From: Cerioporus squamosus
Taxonomy: Eukaryota; Basidiomycota; Agaricomycetes; Polyporales; Polyporaceae
Length of the DNA stretch: 64,000 nt
NCBI GenBank assembly: GCA_022592435.1
Contig: JABYQS010000149.1
Location: 29,558 to 93,557 of the forward strand
Reading direction: 5' to 3'
Shown: piece by piece, positions 34,606-45,636 of the stretch
Position numbering within the stretch: the stretch's first letter is position 1
How the letters are laid out: each line of letters opens with the position of its first letter
Program-made: the position numbers and the translations under genes
Notes under the pieces: model-generated
Told to the model about the DNA's origin: nothing
The model's input: only the letters and a program-made list of their open reading frames with translations
Databases searched by the model: none

Positions 34606-35219
34606 TCAGCGACCTCGACTGAGGGATGCGGGGGGTGGGCGAGGCGCAAGGGAGATGTAGGCGGGGGGAGGGAAGTCGGGAGTGGCAGGCGGGCCCGAGT
34701 ACCCGGCGCGGGCGGCAGTAGAGCCGGAGCCCAGCAGCCGAGACATAGAAGGCGACCCACTAGAAGCGCGGAAGGCAGGTGGGGACAGCGCACGAACGTA
34801 AGGAGGCGGAGGAGGCGGAGGAGTGGGAAGGGCAGCACGAGCCCTGCTCTCGCCTTCGTGGGCCTTGCGTCTGCTGAAGGGACAGAGCCGGCATCGCGAC
34901 CTGTTGGCAAGATCCGCGATGGGGGAGCCGCGACGCGCTACCGAAGTGCGGTTGTACTGGGGGAGACGGCCACCGCTTCGCGCGCAGCAGGTGTTGCGTG
35001 ACACGACCCAAAACCCCAAGAGTATGAGGAAGAAACCCACTGCAGAGGCAGAGGTGAAGGGGCGTGAGGTTGCGGTCGATGGGATACGGAGCGGAACGTA
35101 CCTAGACTGCCCACTAGGGCAACCATGAGCTTCGGAGTGAAATGGGACTCCTCAACTACTCCTCCAGAGGTGAAGGTGAGCGTGCTCGGCGTGGTCGGAC
35201 GCTCCGAAGACGAGGTCAT
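34606..35219 (-). CDS. Single-pass membrane protein, family member 3
   Basis: Two exons (35102-35219, 34606-35039; intron 35040-35101, phase 1) give 183 residues. The hydrophilic N-terminus (MTSSSERPTTPSTLTF) leads into one helix LMVALVGSLVGFFLILLGFW, split by the intron. Then come SRNTCCARSG and the motif RRGSPIADLANRSRCRLC, matching RGSPIASVDRSKCPRC of member 2. The tail is Pro/Ala/Arg-rich (PPPPPPPYVR) and hence probably disordered. A minus-strand TATATAAA (35394-35401) lies 175 bp upstream of the ATG. Membership of a local family rests on the motif plus the conserved intron. Biochemical role unknown. Confidence 0.68.
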
Positions 35220-36484
35220 GGCCGAAGTGGTGGAACGAGTCACGGAATCGCGGGCGACGGCGACGGAGGCGAGAGCTGGGGGGACGGAGAGGCAAAGAGT
35301 CGTACCAGGTCCTATGGTCAAAAGAGCCTCTGAGAGGTGCCTTGACCGCACAACTAGGGAGAGTTGAGGACGTGCATGGCGAAGAGGAGATGGTTTATAT
35401 AGTGTCGCAGGAGGCGGAGGACGGGGTGAGCGTGAGGGGCCCGCGCTCATCTGCGGATCGAGCTGCCCATCGTGAGCTTCTTTCTCGAAGCGCAGCTGCG
35501 AGGCCTCGAGGCCTGTGCGAATAGCCGCGATTCGCTGAGATCCTTGCCGTCATTGAAGATCTACAGCGGCCGCCCGAACCTCCTCAGGTCTATGTAGCTC
35601 CCGGGCATTGCGAGACCACGAGTCGAGGCAGCTGTGCGAGTTGCCGGGCATGTTGGTCGCAGTAGGCCGCGGACAGCGAGCGCTAAGAAGACGGGAAGCC
35701 AAGAGACACTCGGACACTGTAGGGAGCCATCGTCAGGCCAAGAGAACACTCGCGGCAACTCGGCCTGCAAGCAGTATGCGTGCACCACTGCGATCAGAGC
35801 CAAGGGAAGGTGATCATGAGAGGCAGACTCCTTGCGAGGTCTTGGTGTCATGCATCCAGGATCAACGGCTCCTAGGATCCCCTTGGGACAAGTCCTGCGT
35901 GATGGATGTGAGAACTTTGTGCAGAAGAAGAGTCGTGATCTATGGAAGACATACGTACATGGTATGTGCTGGAAGCCATGGCTCCAGCTTGCAAATTGAC
36001 CGGTTCGGAAACTATCAAGGGTCCGCTGGAGTTAAAGATGCAGCAGGGGCCCGTTGTCGTCTGCCATTCAAATGCTCGTCCGGCTTGAGTTGCGAGATCA
36101 TGAGCCTGATTGAACCTAGATGCGGCGGCGCAGTGAATAGCGACGCATGGTGGGCTGGAGAGGAACAAATTGAAACCCAGGAGCAAGGTTCGAATTCTGA
36201 ACTCTATCAAGCTCAAGCAGTCATCGGAGGCGTACGTAAGCGTAGAGGAACTAGAGGCTGACACTGCGAGCCTAACGTAAGCGCAGCACCCTTGCGCAGC
36301 TCCGAGCACCAAGTATCGCAGGGCGGCGAGGAGCTGTGCGACAGACCTTGATGCCGGAACCTCGATGAGTGCTGTGACGAAGGGAACCAAGGAGCTGGGA
36401 TGCAAATGATACCTTGGGGACATGCATCTCACGAGATCATCACTCGACGTCAAACACCAACGCCCGAACTTCAAACGACTGCCT
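35220..36484. other. Intergenic, with possible coding remnants
   Basis: A minus-strand ORF 35872-36513 includes a helix-rich fragment (SLVPFVTALIEVP, SVAQLLAALRYL) loosely reminiscent of cyclin-like helices. It lacks a coherent start, end and splice pattern. I leave it unassigned. Confidence 0.35.
35394..35401 (-). promoter_or_regulatory. TATA box of membrane-protein family member 3
   Basis: Minus-strand TATATAAA lies 175 bp before the ATG at 35219. It is the best TATA match upstream of that gene. Confidence 0.45.
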
Positions 36485-37388
36485 CTAGGGCGCGTCTCTC
36501 GAGCTCGTCGCATCCGTGAACGCCGAGCGCGGCGTCAGCCTCGCAACATCTTCGCGCGAGTCGTACATCTTGAGCAGCATGACCTTTCCGGGGTCTGGTC
36601 TACGAGGGAGGGCCACTTCAGCCCGGGATTGTAGGTGACCCCGAAGGTCGTCCCCGTGCGGTGCGGGTAGAAGAGCTCGATGGGCACAAGAGCCGTCGGA
36701 TCGAACGTGCGCCAGTCGGAGACGCAGAGCGGCTTGTGCGCGACTAGGTTTTGGCAGGGCCGCCAGACGTCGATGATGCGCACGCGCGACTGGAGGAAGC
36801 GGTCGGCTTCCTCGGAGAGGTGGACTCTGGCGCGCTGGACATTGGCTGGCCTCGTAAGCTTCGTCGATATGCACGCCTTCCTATAAAGATAGAGAATGTC
36901 AGTGATGGGACTTGGTACACATTGTCAATGAGCGTACTGCAGGTCCATGCAATCCAAGACGCTGATCCTTCGAATCGGCGCTGCGCCTGTGGTTCATCAG
37001 TGCAGGTCCCGCCAGCCACATGGGCGGGATGACTGACCGAATGATGTGGTCGAAGATATGAACGCGTTCGCGCCTGTCCTTTGCCTCAGTAGGCACCCCA
37101 CTTCCGCGTAGTACTTGGTTTTGATGACTTCGTCGTCGACGAAGTCCTTCTCGATGCTCGGGAACCAAACGAACTGACATCCCTGGATGTCGAACGCGAA
37201 CTCAGCCTCGCGGTCGACCGTCGCGCACGTCGTTTACAACAGCCCGCTGGGATTCAAGCCGACGTTGCTCAGGGAGCCGCATAAGCTGCGAGGTGGACGT
37301 ACGGCGTTGGAGGTCTTTCCCCGACGAGCTTGAAGTACTTTAGCGTCGTGGAGACGTCGCGAGGAGCGAGATTGGTTGGAGAGGACAT
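36485..37388 (-). pseudogene. Decayed AsaB/CmcJ-type hydroxylase-desaturase
   Basis: Family blocks appear in order on the minus strand but in shifting frames: LKYFKLVGERPPTPYVHLAA, EQRRLESQRAVVNDVRDGRP, AEFAFDIQGCQFVWFPSIEK, VHIFDHIIR, RVRIIDVWRP, LVPIELFYPHRTGTTFGVTY, VDQTPE, MLLKMYDS. These are the hallmark segments of the fungal AsaB/CmcJ hydroxylase-desaturase family of secondary metabolism. At least five frame breaks are needed: near 37271, 37205, 37100, 36832 and 36582. Two breaks create immediate stops, so no full protein can be made. Splice signals are still visible (for example GTCAGT after FDHIIR). The breaks are spread evenly, which argues for true decay rather than one sequencing error. 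Confidence 0.8.
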
Positions 37389-38026
37389 AGGAGGAGTGTT
37401 CGTCTGTTGACATTTGGGATTGAGGATCCTTATATTCGGCGCAGCTCCTGTCGCCTTGATACTGTTGCAGCTCTCCGTGAACTCCCGGGACGGCCTCATA
37501 CAAGGAGGTTATCCAAGACGTTAGCGGTTGCTGAAGCCATTGCGCAGGTGGTTGACGCCATTGTCCGACCTCCGATTCTGGCAATCCCAAAGGTACAAGC
37601 AGTTCATGGAACGCACTGTGGTGAAACACGTTACGCTTGTTGTTTATGTGCTCGATACGCCGGAGCGAGCCAAGACCGAGTTGTAGACAATGGGATCTGT
37701 AAGTCTCAGGTCAGATCGCAGTCGTGCGTGGTTTGCAAAAACTCACCTGGTGATTCTTCGCATCCTGCCTGGCGCTGTAGGACAGTCAAAAAAAGCCAGC
37801 CAAAAGCCCAGGAGACGCTGCTCTAGCCCGGGCGGCTGGTCAGTGACGCTATGCAACTTCCTACCGCTCAGCAGATGTAGATCGTGCCACAAAGCGTCAA
37901 CATGTGTCCTTCCGAAGATCAGATTGCCCTGCAGTCAGCCTATCCAAAGCATATACACGAATAAACAGGACAAACAACGAAGCACGCAGCCACAGGTAGA
38001 CAGCTGCACCCTCAACAACCCAGAGG
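37389..38026. other. Intergenic
   Basis: Between the pseudogene start and the 3' end of the minus-strand SUN-like gene. Nothing recognised. Confidence 0.5.
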
Positions 38027-40919
38027 TCACAGCGAACTATGCGCCACCGATGTCCGTTCACGTACCACCCCTTCTGGTCCCGCATCCACGACCAAGTCGC
38101 ACTCCGAACCATCGACGTCCGTATCGACCCAAGCGTCACCTTCGCTCGCGTCACCCTCGCTGGGAGCAAGAGCCCGCCCCCGCAGGGGAGGGGAAGACAA
38201 GTCGATGACCGCTGCAGGCCGGAGCGGGGAGGACTGCCGCATGCTTCCAGATACCATCCGTCCCTTGCCCCTCCCCAGGGTCCCCAGCGTAATCGTCTCC
38301 GAACGCTCCATCGCCGCAGGAAGGACGAGGATCTGCGCGTTCTCGTCGTCGAAACTAGCATCGGCGTCAGAGATATCCCGCGCTACTTGGTCGCCGCTCA
38401 TCGAAGGAACCGGGGTGTTGTCTCCGTTCTGCTGCCCATGGCGTCTGGGCGTTCCAACTTTGACCTCATGCAAGTGCGCGGTCCTGGCCCAGCGTTTCGC
38501 CGACTTTGGTACCGGGCCGATTCCGCCAAAGCCTAGCGTCATACTTCCTGAGCTCGAGCGCTGCATGGGCGGGCGTGGGCCCAACACGTGGGATGGGGAT
38601 GTGGGGATGGCCGTGCGATGGTGGGCGAAGTGCCTGTTGGTGGGCGTCCGAATGGATGTGGGTGTATGTGGGCGAGCAAGCGCCTTCCTGCTGGTTCCAG
38701 CCGCGTGTGCCCGTCGAGGGCGGGGCAGATCGTCGGAGGTCTGGCTTCCTACTGACGGGAACAGGACCTCATTGCCTGGGGAGAAGCGGGCTATCAATAT
38801 ACTCCGGCAACTCCCTAGCATATGCACATACCTCCAGGGTTCTTGCCGACAGCACGCGGAGGTGTGGGACTCCGTGTGCGAAGGCGGTTGACGAGCTCAC
38901 CGCTGAAACTGAGCGTCCGCCGACCCCATTCCCGCATCGCCCCTGACGTCCGAGCGCCGGGAGGATGAGCGTACTCCCCTCTCGAGCCGCGGGTAAGCGC
39001 CATGAAGACGAGCACGGTGAGTAGAAGACAGAGCTGAGCGATGCCGAGGCGCTTCTCCAGTACCACCTGTATCGGCCATGTCAGTGCATGAGGACTGCAT
39101 ACGCGGGCGGGGCAACTAACCTCATCGGTCAGATAGTTGACCCTGTGAAGAAGCTCGCGCTGCTCGTCCTCTAGTCGTCGGGTTTGCTTCTCGAGTTCGA
39201 CAACGGAACGCTGGTACAGCTGAGCCTGAGCCTTGCCCTGGTGCATTCAGTTAACATCAAACTCGGACCAAGGTGCGAAGTACCCACTATGCCCTCCAGG
39301 CGTCCAATATCCTCGGTCAGCCGACGAAGGACCTCGCGCATGCCAGCGGTCTGCTCTTCGACATAGCGAGCGTACAGTGTGGTGTTGGCCTCGAGCGCCG
39401 TGAGCCGATTCATTATGGTGCGATAGATCGATTCGCCACCAGTGGAGACGGGCGGAGCCGGAGGAGCGGCATGAGAAGGGGATATAATGGAAATAGAGGA
39501 GACATTGAGTGTCGTGGCAGATGAGCGAATGGATGAAGAAGTGTGAGGAGGAGCATGCGAGGCCGAGTCCGAATGAGTGTCAATAAATATGGAAGTTGAG
39601 TGGTTGTCAGATGCTGTGGAGTGAACGTGCGACGAGGTCGATAATGATACATGCGTATTGTACAGATGGTCGGTATGAGGTCGTGCGGAGTCGTGGGTGG
39701 CGTCGTCGCTAACGGGCTTGGCGGGAGGCGTGGTCTCCTGGCCGTGTACTGTCGCGGCTTCCGGGGTTTTTGGTATATCGAGGATATTGGAAGAGGTGTA
39801 AATGTTGTATTGCAGTGAATCGAGGATGTCCGAAGTGACAGGTATGTCGGAAGATGAGGAGTCGCTTGCGACGAGGATCTGGGAGACCACTTCTGCGTCA
39901 TCACTATGGATAACTGGTGTGTGCGCGGGCGTAGGAGCGTCAGCGACGACTGCGACCGGAGGGCTCGCCTCTTCGGCGGATCGCTTCGCGCGACTCTCCG
40001 CCTCCCATGTCTCCCATTGCCAAGCGTCGAGGTGTGTGAGGCCGTAGACGCGGAGAAGCGAGACCGGGCAGTAGTACTCGTTACCATAGTGCGAGTGGAA
40101 GTCGATGCGAAGATATCGATAGAAGTCGCGTAGGGTGGGTGGGGGGTGGAAAGACTGTGTAGAAGGTATGCGTCTGCTGCAGCTACCAAGAGAACTCGTG
40201 ATACTCACCTGCACACCCCGGACATTCCGCGCCCTGAACGTCCCCGCCGGCGTCCACTCCTCCGGTTTGGTCGTATACGTCTTCGCGACGCTAACGGAGA
40301 AGTCCTTGAACACCCCGCTGAAGAACTCGAAGTTCGCGAGCTGCACGGTGTCGATCCGGATGTCCTCGCACAACTCCACAATAACGTACTGGTTCTTCTC
40401 CGAGCACGGACTGAGCATGTACCGGTCCTTCTTGTGCGAGAGGATCGACGACGCGGACTTGGCGGACTTGTGCGCGGCGTGCACGCGGGCAGAGCAGTCC
40501 AGCGAGGCGTAGTTGAAGCGGTCGGTGATGGGGATACGGAAGTGGGGCTCCAGCCGTTCCTCGGACGCATGGCCCTCCTGCACGTCCACGTACGGCGAGC
40601 CCTGCGTCGTCGGAGGCGTCTGGGACGTGTTTGCAGCGACGGTGGACTCGGAGTGGTTCTCCGCACGCGGTGGTGTCGCCTCCTGCTCTTTCGCGTCTGA
40701 CAGCCGTTTGGCCTTCCAGTCCTCGAAAGACAGCAGGATGTCCGCGTCCGCGGGGGGCTCTATAGGCGACAAGGGTCTCAAGCAGCATACCGGCTCCTCG
40801 GGCTGCTTGGGCGCGTGGACAGCGAGGTCATGGAAGGGATCGTTCGGTGTCGTCGGCGCCGTCAGTGCTGGCGAAGCTAGGAGTAGAGCAAGCAGGGACG
40901 TCGGAAGCAACGAGAACAT
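38027..40919 (-). CDS. SLP1: SUN-like ER/nuclear-envelope protein (SLP1/SUCO type)
   Basis: Five exons (40209-40919, 39288-40154, 39121-39237, 38832-39066, 38027-38775) give 892 residues. A signal peptide (MFSLLPTSLLALLLASPAL) is followed by a long linker. The SUN-like domain (about residues 130-285) has FNYASLDCSARVHA, SEKNQYVIVELCEDIRIDTV, FFSGVFKDFSVSV and YYCPVSLLRVYG. Then come a Ser/Thr-rich region, a coiled coil (LEKQTRRLEDEQREL) and one membrane helix QLCLLLTVLVFMAL near residue 580. The C-terminal tail is basic and Ser/Pro-rich. This order (signal, SUN, coiled coil, TM) is that of Slp1/SUCO rather than classical nuclear-envelope SUN proteins. Slp1 with Emp65 guards soluble ER proteins in yeast. 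Intron 1 (54 nt) has no in-frame stop. Confidence 0.9.
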
Positions 40920-41311
40920 CGTCCCCCTCGCTGTCTTCGTCGACGGCTGCTACGTCGGTCGTATGGCAGAAATAGCTGAGGAAAAGCGGGGATGTCGACT
41001 GGCTCCCCGCGAAACCCGCCTTGAAGTTATCTTATCTCACTTTTGGCGCTGAAGCCACGTCAGATCTAGGAACCAAAGGCAGGTACTGGGTATCCCCCTG
41101 CCCACGCATGCGAGAACGCAAGAGATCGCCGGAACGAGGTGGTATTATATGTACCATACAGCACATGACTATAGAAGCGAGAAGCGGAAAGCACTTGGTG
41201 ATGTGCAGTGAAAGTTCCTCGCGAGAGGATGGTATGCAGCGTCGGGCATTGTCCATATATGTAGAGCATATGCGCCCGCCTTCGCTGCACTGTTTGTCGC
41301 GTTCATGTGGC
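40920..41311. other. Spacer between SUN-like gene and VMA3
   Basis: Both neighbours are on the minus strand, so this is the SUN-gene promoter plus the VMA3 3' region. No clear TATA box. Confidence 0.5.
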
Positions 41312-42349
41312 TTATGCAGAGCACTAGGGTACCAATCAGTGATGTGGTTTATAGCAGCAACGGTGAGTACTCACGGCACCAACGACGTCTCCCGCACGCG
41401 AGTTCATGATGAGCGCTACGATGAGACCGTACAGACCCAAGACTTCGGCGAAAATGAGAATCAGGATCTGGCCGCAAGCTAGTCAGTACAGCATTGACAA
41501 AGCGGAATCATCACGACACGCATCCCGGCAACCCATAACACGAGATATTGGTAGGCAATGGTTTGGCAATCTATCAATTCCTTGTGTTCCAGGGCGCAGA
41601 GGCCGAAAGACAGGGAAATGATAGACTCCCGACCAATGTCCGACCAATACCTGCAGGGGGTAGAAGGGTGTGCTTGTCGTGCATAGGACGCACCATTCCG
41701 ACGAACAGACGCGGCTGCTGCGCAGTGCCTCGTACACCAGCGTCTCCAACAATGCCAATAGCGAAACCGGCAGCGAGACCAGCGAGACCGACCGAGAGAC
41801 CAGCACCAAGCTGAACAAAGCCCTGGAACAGCGTCATCTCCATCGCCACTACGTGTCTGTGAGCATATGTGTCCGAACAAGCGAAGAAGGACACGTACAG
41901 TTGCCGGAGATGAGGACAGACACGACGAGACCGTAGATCTGCGGAACCCACGTCAATAACCCAACGCGCCGAACGTCGTGAGAGATACTCACAGCAATGA
42001 TACCGGCCATAATAACGGGGATAACACACCTCATCATGAGGTCGGGGCGGAGGACGGACATGGCGGAAATGCCAACTCCTGACTTCGCGGTACCATAGCT
42101 GGCGAACCAATCAGCCTCCTGTCGCTGTTCGCGGCAACGTTCCGCTCACCTAGCACCAATGGCTGAGCGGGTCATTCGTCAGCGTAGTTCAGGCGTACAA
42201 TAGGGCATGAAGCTTACAAGTGAAGACGATTGCGCTGGTGCAGCCCTATGTATGCGTCATGAGCCGCAATGATCGACCAAGACAGAACTGAGACTGCCAC
42301 TCACCATGGCACCGAAGAAGGGCGCGTAGACGGGGCAGAGCTCAGACAT
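41312..42349 (-). CDS. VMA3: V-type H+-ATPase proteolipid subunit c
   Basis: Eight exons (42305-42349, 42218-42245, 42150-42162, 41993-42098, 41899-41938, 41694-41848, 41375-41467, 41312-41323) give 163 residues, against 160 in yeast Vma3. It starts [15 protein letters not shown] and has the four-helix proteolipid pattern: [89 protein letters not shown]. The proton-carrying Glu137 (FAEVLGLYG) is at the same number as in yeast. It forms the rotor ring of the Vo sector in vacuolar and endosomal membranes. Oddities are a 13-nt exon 3, a last exon of four codons (CSA-stop), and a 226-nt intron 6 where the others are 50-59 nt. Confidence 0.95.
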
Positions 42350-43917
42350 GACGACGAGAAGGACAGGAGTTGGACGACGTGAAGGAAGTGGGCGACAGCG
42401 AGCTCGACGATGTGGACGACGTCAACGACAACCGCGACAACCGGCAAGCTGGGCAGCCCTCGGAGAGTGCCGAGGCGCCGCGCCAATTTCCCAACTCAGA
42501 GGCGCTCTTGCTGCGTGTCCGCGCTTCGCGTGTGGTTTGAACGAACTTGTTACTTTCCACTTCGAATTCAAATTTCCGACAAGCACTTAGAGACCTTGAA
42601 CTCCGCTGATGGTGCGGGATCCAACTCTTCCACTGCATCTTCCCTTACGCCATTCCATTCTGGAGACATACCTCGACCTCCTCGGACGCCGCGTCATCTG
42701 AGCATGCTGGTGTCCTGTTCGCCTCTCCGATCCAGAGATACCTTCCACGTTCATACGGATGTATAAGGTACGTGGTCCTGTCCATTCATCTGAGTCTAAT
42801 ATCTGTCCATTTGAATGGTCATGACTCATGTCACCCTGTAAGTCGAGAGCATAGCGGTCGCTCCTTTCAGCGCACGGTTAGCTGCTCCAGCGATGTACGA
42901 CCCCACATCGTTGTGGACCGCTTTGTAACACTATGCAGCAACTTGTTATACCATGAGACTCCGAGCACACAGTATGACTTTCCGGAGGTGAGCATGACAG
43001 TCTGGCTGCCCAGGTATTCACGCCCGCCTTAGGCTCGATTGTAGAAAGTGACACTGGGGTCACCACGCACACCCCTCGGGGTCAACCCCTAGAATAACAC
43101 CTGGATGGCGAGGTCACCACACACGGTCGATGTGTCACCCATAGAAAAATCTCATCTGCGCGGTAAGATCAGGTCACGCTTTACCAGTGAAGAGATGGTT
43201 TTCATGCTACTCAGCACCAGCAGGATGTCTATGGGCGCACCTCGGTACCCCCGGTCTTCGATTCCCCATCTCAGATAGCCTCAGACATTGCATCTCAATG
43301 CATCGTTCAGCAAGCAGCCCTGCGAGAGACCAAGCTGTCGCCCGATATTCGCCATCTGATAATGCATCGCCAGGACGCCTTACGTGACCATCCGTGAGTG
43401 GGTCAGAATCGTAACGCAACAATGACTTCGAAAGCGCTCGAGCTCGGAGTGCCATGTGCTAGTAGCTACGAGCCACCCTGCCCCTGGGGTCTGAAGCCCA
43501 AGGGACGGCCTCTTCAGTTCAGAAGCCCCGATAACTGACCAGAAGGCTCAACGCTCCCACGGGTGACAATATTTCAAATCGTCATCTTAGTATACATACC
43601 GAGGACCGGCGTAGTTGGAATTGGTTGTCTGTTCCACAGTTGTGGGCCATGGGCCATTGGTCCTTCCTCGGACAGAGGCCGATCAAGATCCCGGGTCACG
43701 GGCGTGACGCGGTGTCCGACGCAAACTCAGCGTGTCACTCTTGGTCTACGATTGGTACTCCGTCCTGGTATATAGCCTCTCGGGACTGGTCACTACGATG
43801 TTACTCATCAACACGCCCACTTCACTGAACCCCCTCCACCCCCATTCAAACGAGTTTTCGCCATCTCCACTCTAGTCTGTGTGCATCTTGTCAGCGTCGT
43901 ACTTGCTAGTTCTACCA
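42350..43917. other. Intergenic
   Basis: Upstream of VMA3 and of the plus-strand gene at 43918. Contains a TATATA at about 43770, roughly 145 bp before 43918. No gene or repeat recognised. Confidence 0.45.
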
Positions 43918-44417
43918 ATGCCTCCCACAAACATCTCTCAACTTATCGAGACAGACATCGTCTCTCCAAAGCTCGAGATCACCGTGACGGGCTCTCTTCG
44001 TATGTTGCTCTGTATTCAATCCGTACATCCGAGGCTTACAATCCCTTTGCTCCCATGTCGCAGTAGGCTTCTTGGCGGTCGTGGTAGCCCTCTGCCTTGT
44101 GGCTAGTAAAGCCCTACTGCGCGGGCCGTACCAGGGCTGCTCCCGATCATGCCCACAACATCTCGTCGCGTCCGGGAGCGTCTATCGCTGCCATCAACGA
44201 GTCGAGGTGCCCGCACTGCATCCATAACAAGTGTCATGCCCGCCTTGCCGAGGGTGCAGATAACCTCTCTGGACGTATGCTCTCTTCGCAGATGTTCTTC
44301 CCAGCTCCACGTTCAACTTCGGGCGGGTTGGACTCTCTGCTTCCCCCTATGCCGGTATACGTACCTGTCAGGGCGGTTCACGTTCCAGTTGTGGCCATTG
44401 CGCGTGGCTTGCAGTGA
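43918..44417 (+). pseudogene. Single-pass membrane protein, family member 4 (frameshifted)
   Basis: Exon 1 (43918-43999) encodes MPPTNISQLIETDIVSPKLE and then ITVTGSL. The phase-1 intron 44000-44063 interrupts the membrane helix, which continues LGFLAVVVVALCLVA. The conserved juxtamembrane part lies in the next frame: YCAGRTRAAPDHAHN, then GASIAAINESRCPHC, matching the GSPIA...SKCPRC module of members 2 and 3, on to the stop at 44417. The frames join if one base near 44104-44106 is extra. As it stands the first frame stops at 44227 after 81 residues. This is either a recent pseudogene or a base-calling error. Same intron phase and position as the three minus-strand relatives. Confidence 0.55.
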
Positions 44418-45636
44418 ATGGACGGTACTACATCCCAATCCATACACGTACCCCCTCGTACCCCGCCAGTAAATGATTGAAGGCAATGGTTGTTATTGTC
44501 CGGTAGTCTCGGCTCTCATGATGTGTACGTTACTAGAACAGTCCTGTTGCCAGCGACAGGTTCCTCGAGTCTCCAATATCTGTATTTATATCTGTTGGCA
44601 TCTACCTGTCTCTATGTCTACGCTTTGTCGGCTATGTGCTTGGCTATGTACTGGACGACTATCCGTAAGGTATTTAGACACAGCTTTGACAGTTCCAAAC
44701 GCCAAATCGGAGGAACTCGGAGGTCGAGCGTGACAGACCTCGTCTGGACAATCCCTCCAGATTTCGCTTCAAGCTCCGTCCGACTCGTTAGCGATTCCAA
44801 ACGCAAAATCTGGGGAGGGGGTCGGACCCCCTCTCCAGACTTCCAAACTATAGAAACTAGCATTCGAAAGGTCTTCCGAGCCTCCAGACCGCTCTTCTGT
44901 CGCTCTTTTTGGCATTCTGCGTCGCTTGTCAGCTGTGTCCAAACTGGCTTTCGATTGCCTTACGGGTTCGTCGCTCGCAGACCAGCCCAGGTTGTCACAC
45001 TTTTGATCTCCGCAGTCTGAGAGGATCTGTGTCCAAATACCTTACGGATAGTCGTCCACTACTCGTACTTGTGGACCCGATGTATGTGTAGTCTATGACA
45101 CGCGCGTGAGATACGGACACAGAAGATGCACTATATCTGACGTGTAACTACCTGAATTTTACTAGGCGCAATGGAGGCCAGTGCTCGATACGAAAGGACA
45201 GTCGACCGTTGAGTATCGTCAAGGCTAGACATCGGCGCCACATTGATTGCCAGAGTCTAGGTTACCATTCTGGGCCATCCCGATATAATTCTGTGGTACT
45301 AACCTGGGTCAGCTTACCAGCCTCTCCAAGACATGGGCGATCCTGATTCCCAACACCTACCCTCCCCGATCCTTGTCCTCACTTAACACTGCGCATGGAG
45401 GCCCCCGTGACGCCCTCCGTTATCTGAGAGCGTCTATATTGCCATTCTGGGTAATCCCCTACTAACCATCAAATCCGACACTACTGGTTGCACCGCCAGC
45501 ATACTCGATCAGTCCATTGCAACATAATACTCGTACAAGAGACATATCAACAAATCCCAGGAAAAGATGATATTACCAACAAGCGACATACACTGCGGCA
45601 GCACTGACTTACGCTGCCGGGGTTCGATCCGATTTC
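44418..45636. other. Intergenic with a small inverted-repeat element
   Basis: Contains the 405-bp element at 44653-45057. Outside it nothing is recognised. 45058-45636 is the downstream region of the minus-strand P450 fusion gene. Confidence 0.5.
44653..45057. mobile_element. Small inverted-repeat element (MITE-like, 405 bp)
   Basis: Left end 44653-44683 and right end 45027-45057 are reverse complements over 31 bp with one mismatch (GGACGACTATCCGTAAGG...). Both sides are flanked by ACT, a possible 3-bp target duplication. The interior has imperfect internal repeats (TTCCAAACGCCAAAT / TTCCAAACGCAAAAT) and a GC-rich palindrome near 44810-44835. No transposase ORF. The superfamily is not clear. 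Confidence 0.65.

Noticed and set aside
35872..36513. Cyclin-like gene on the minus strand
   Set aside because: Only a short helix-rich fragment resembles cyclins. There is no coherent exon chain and it directly abuts a pseudogene.
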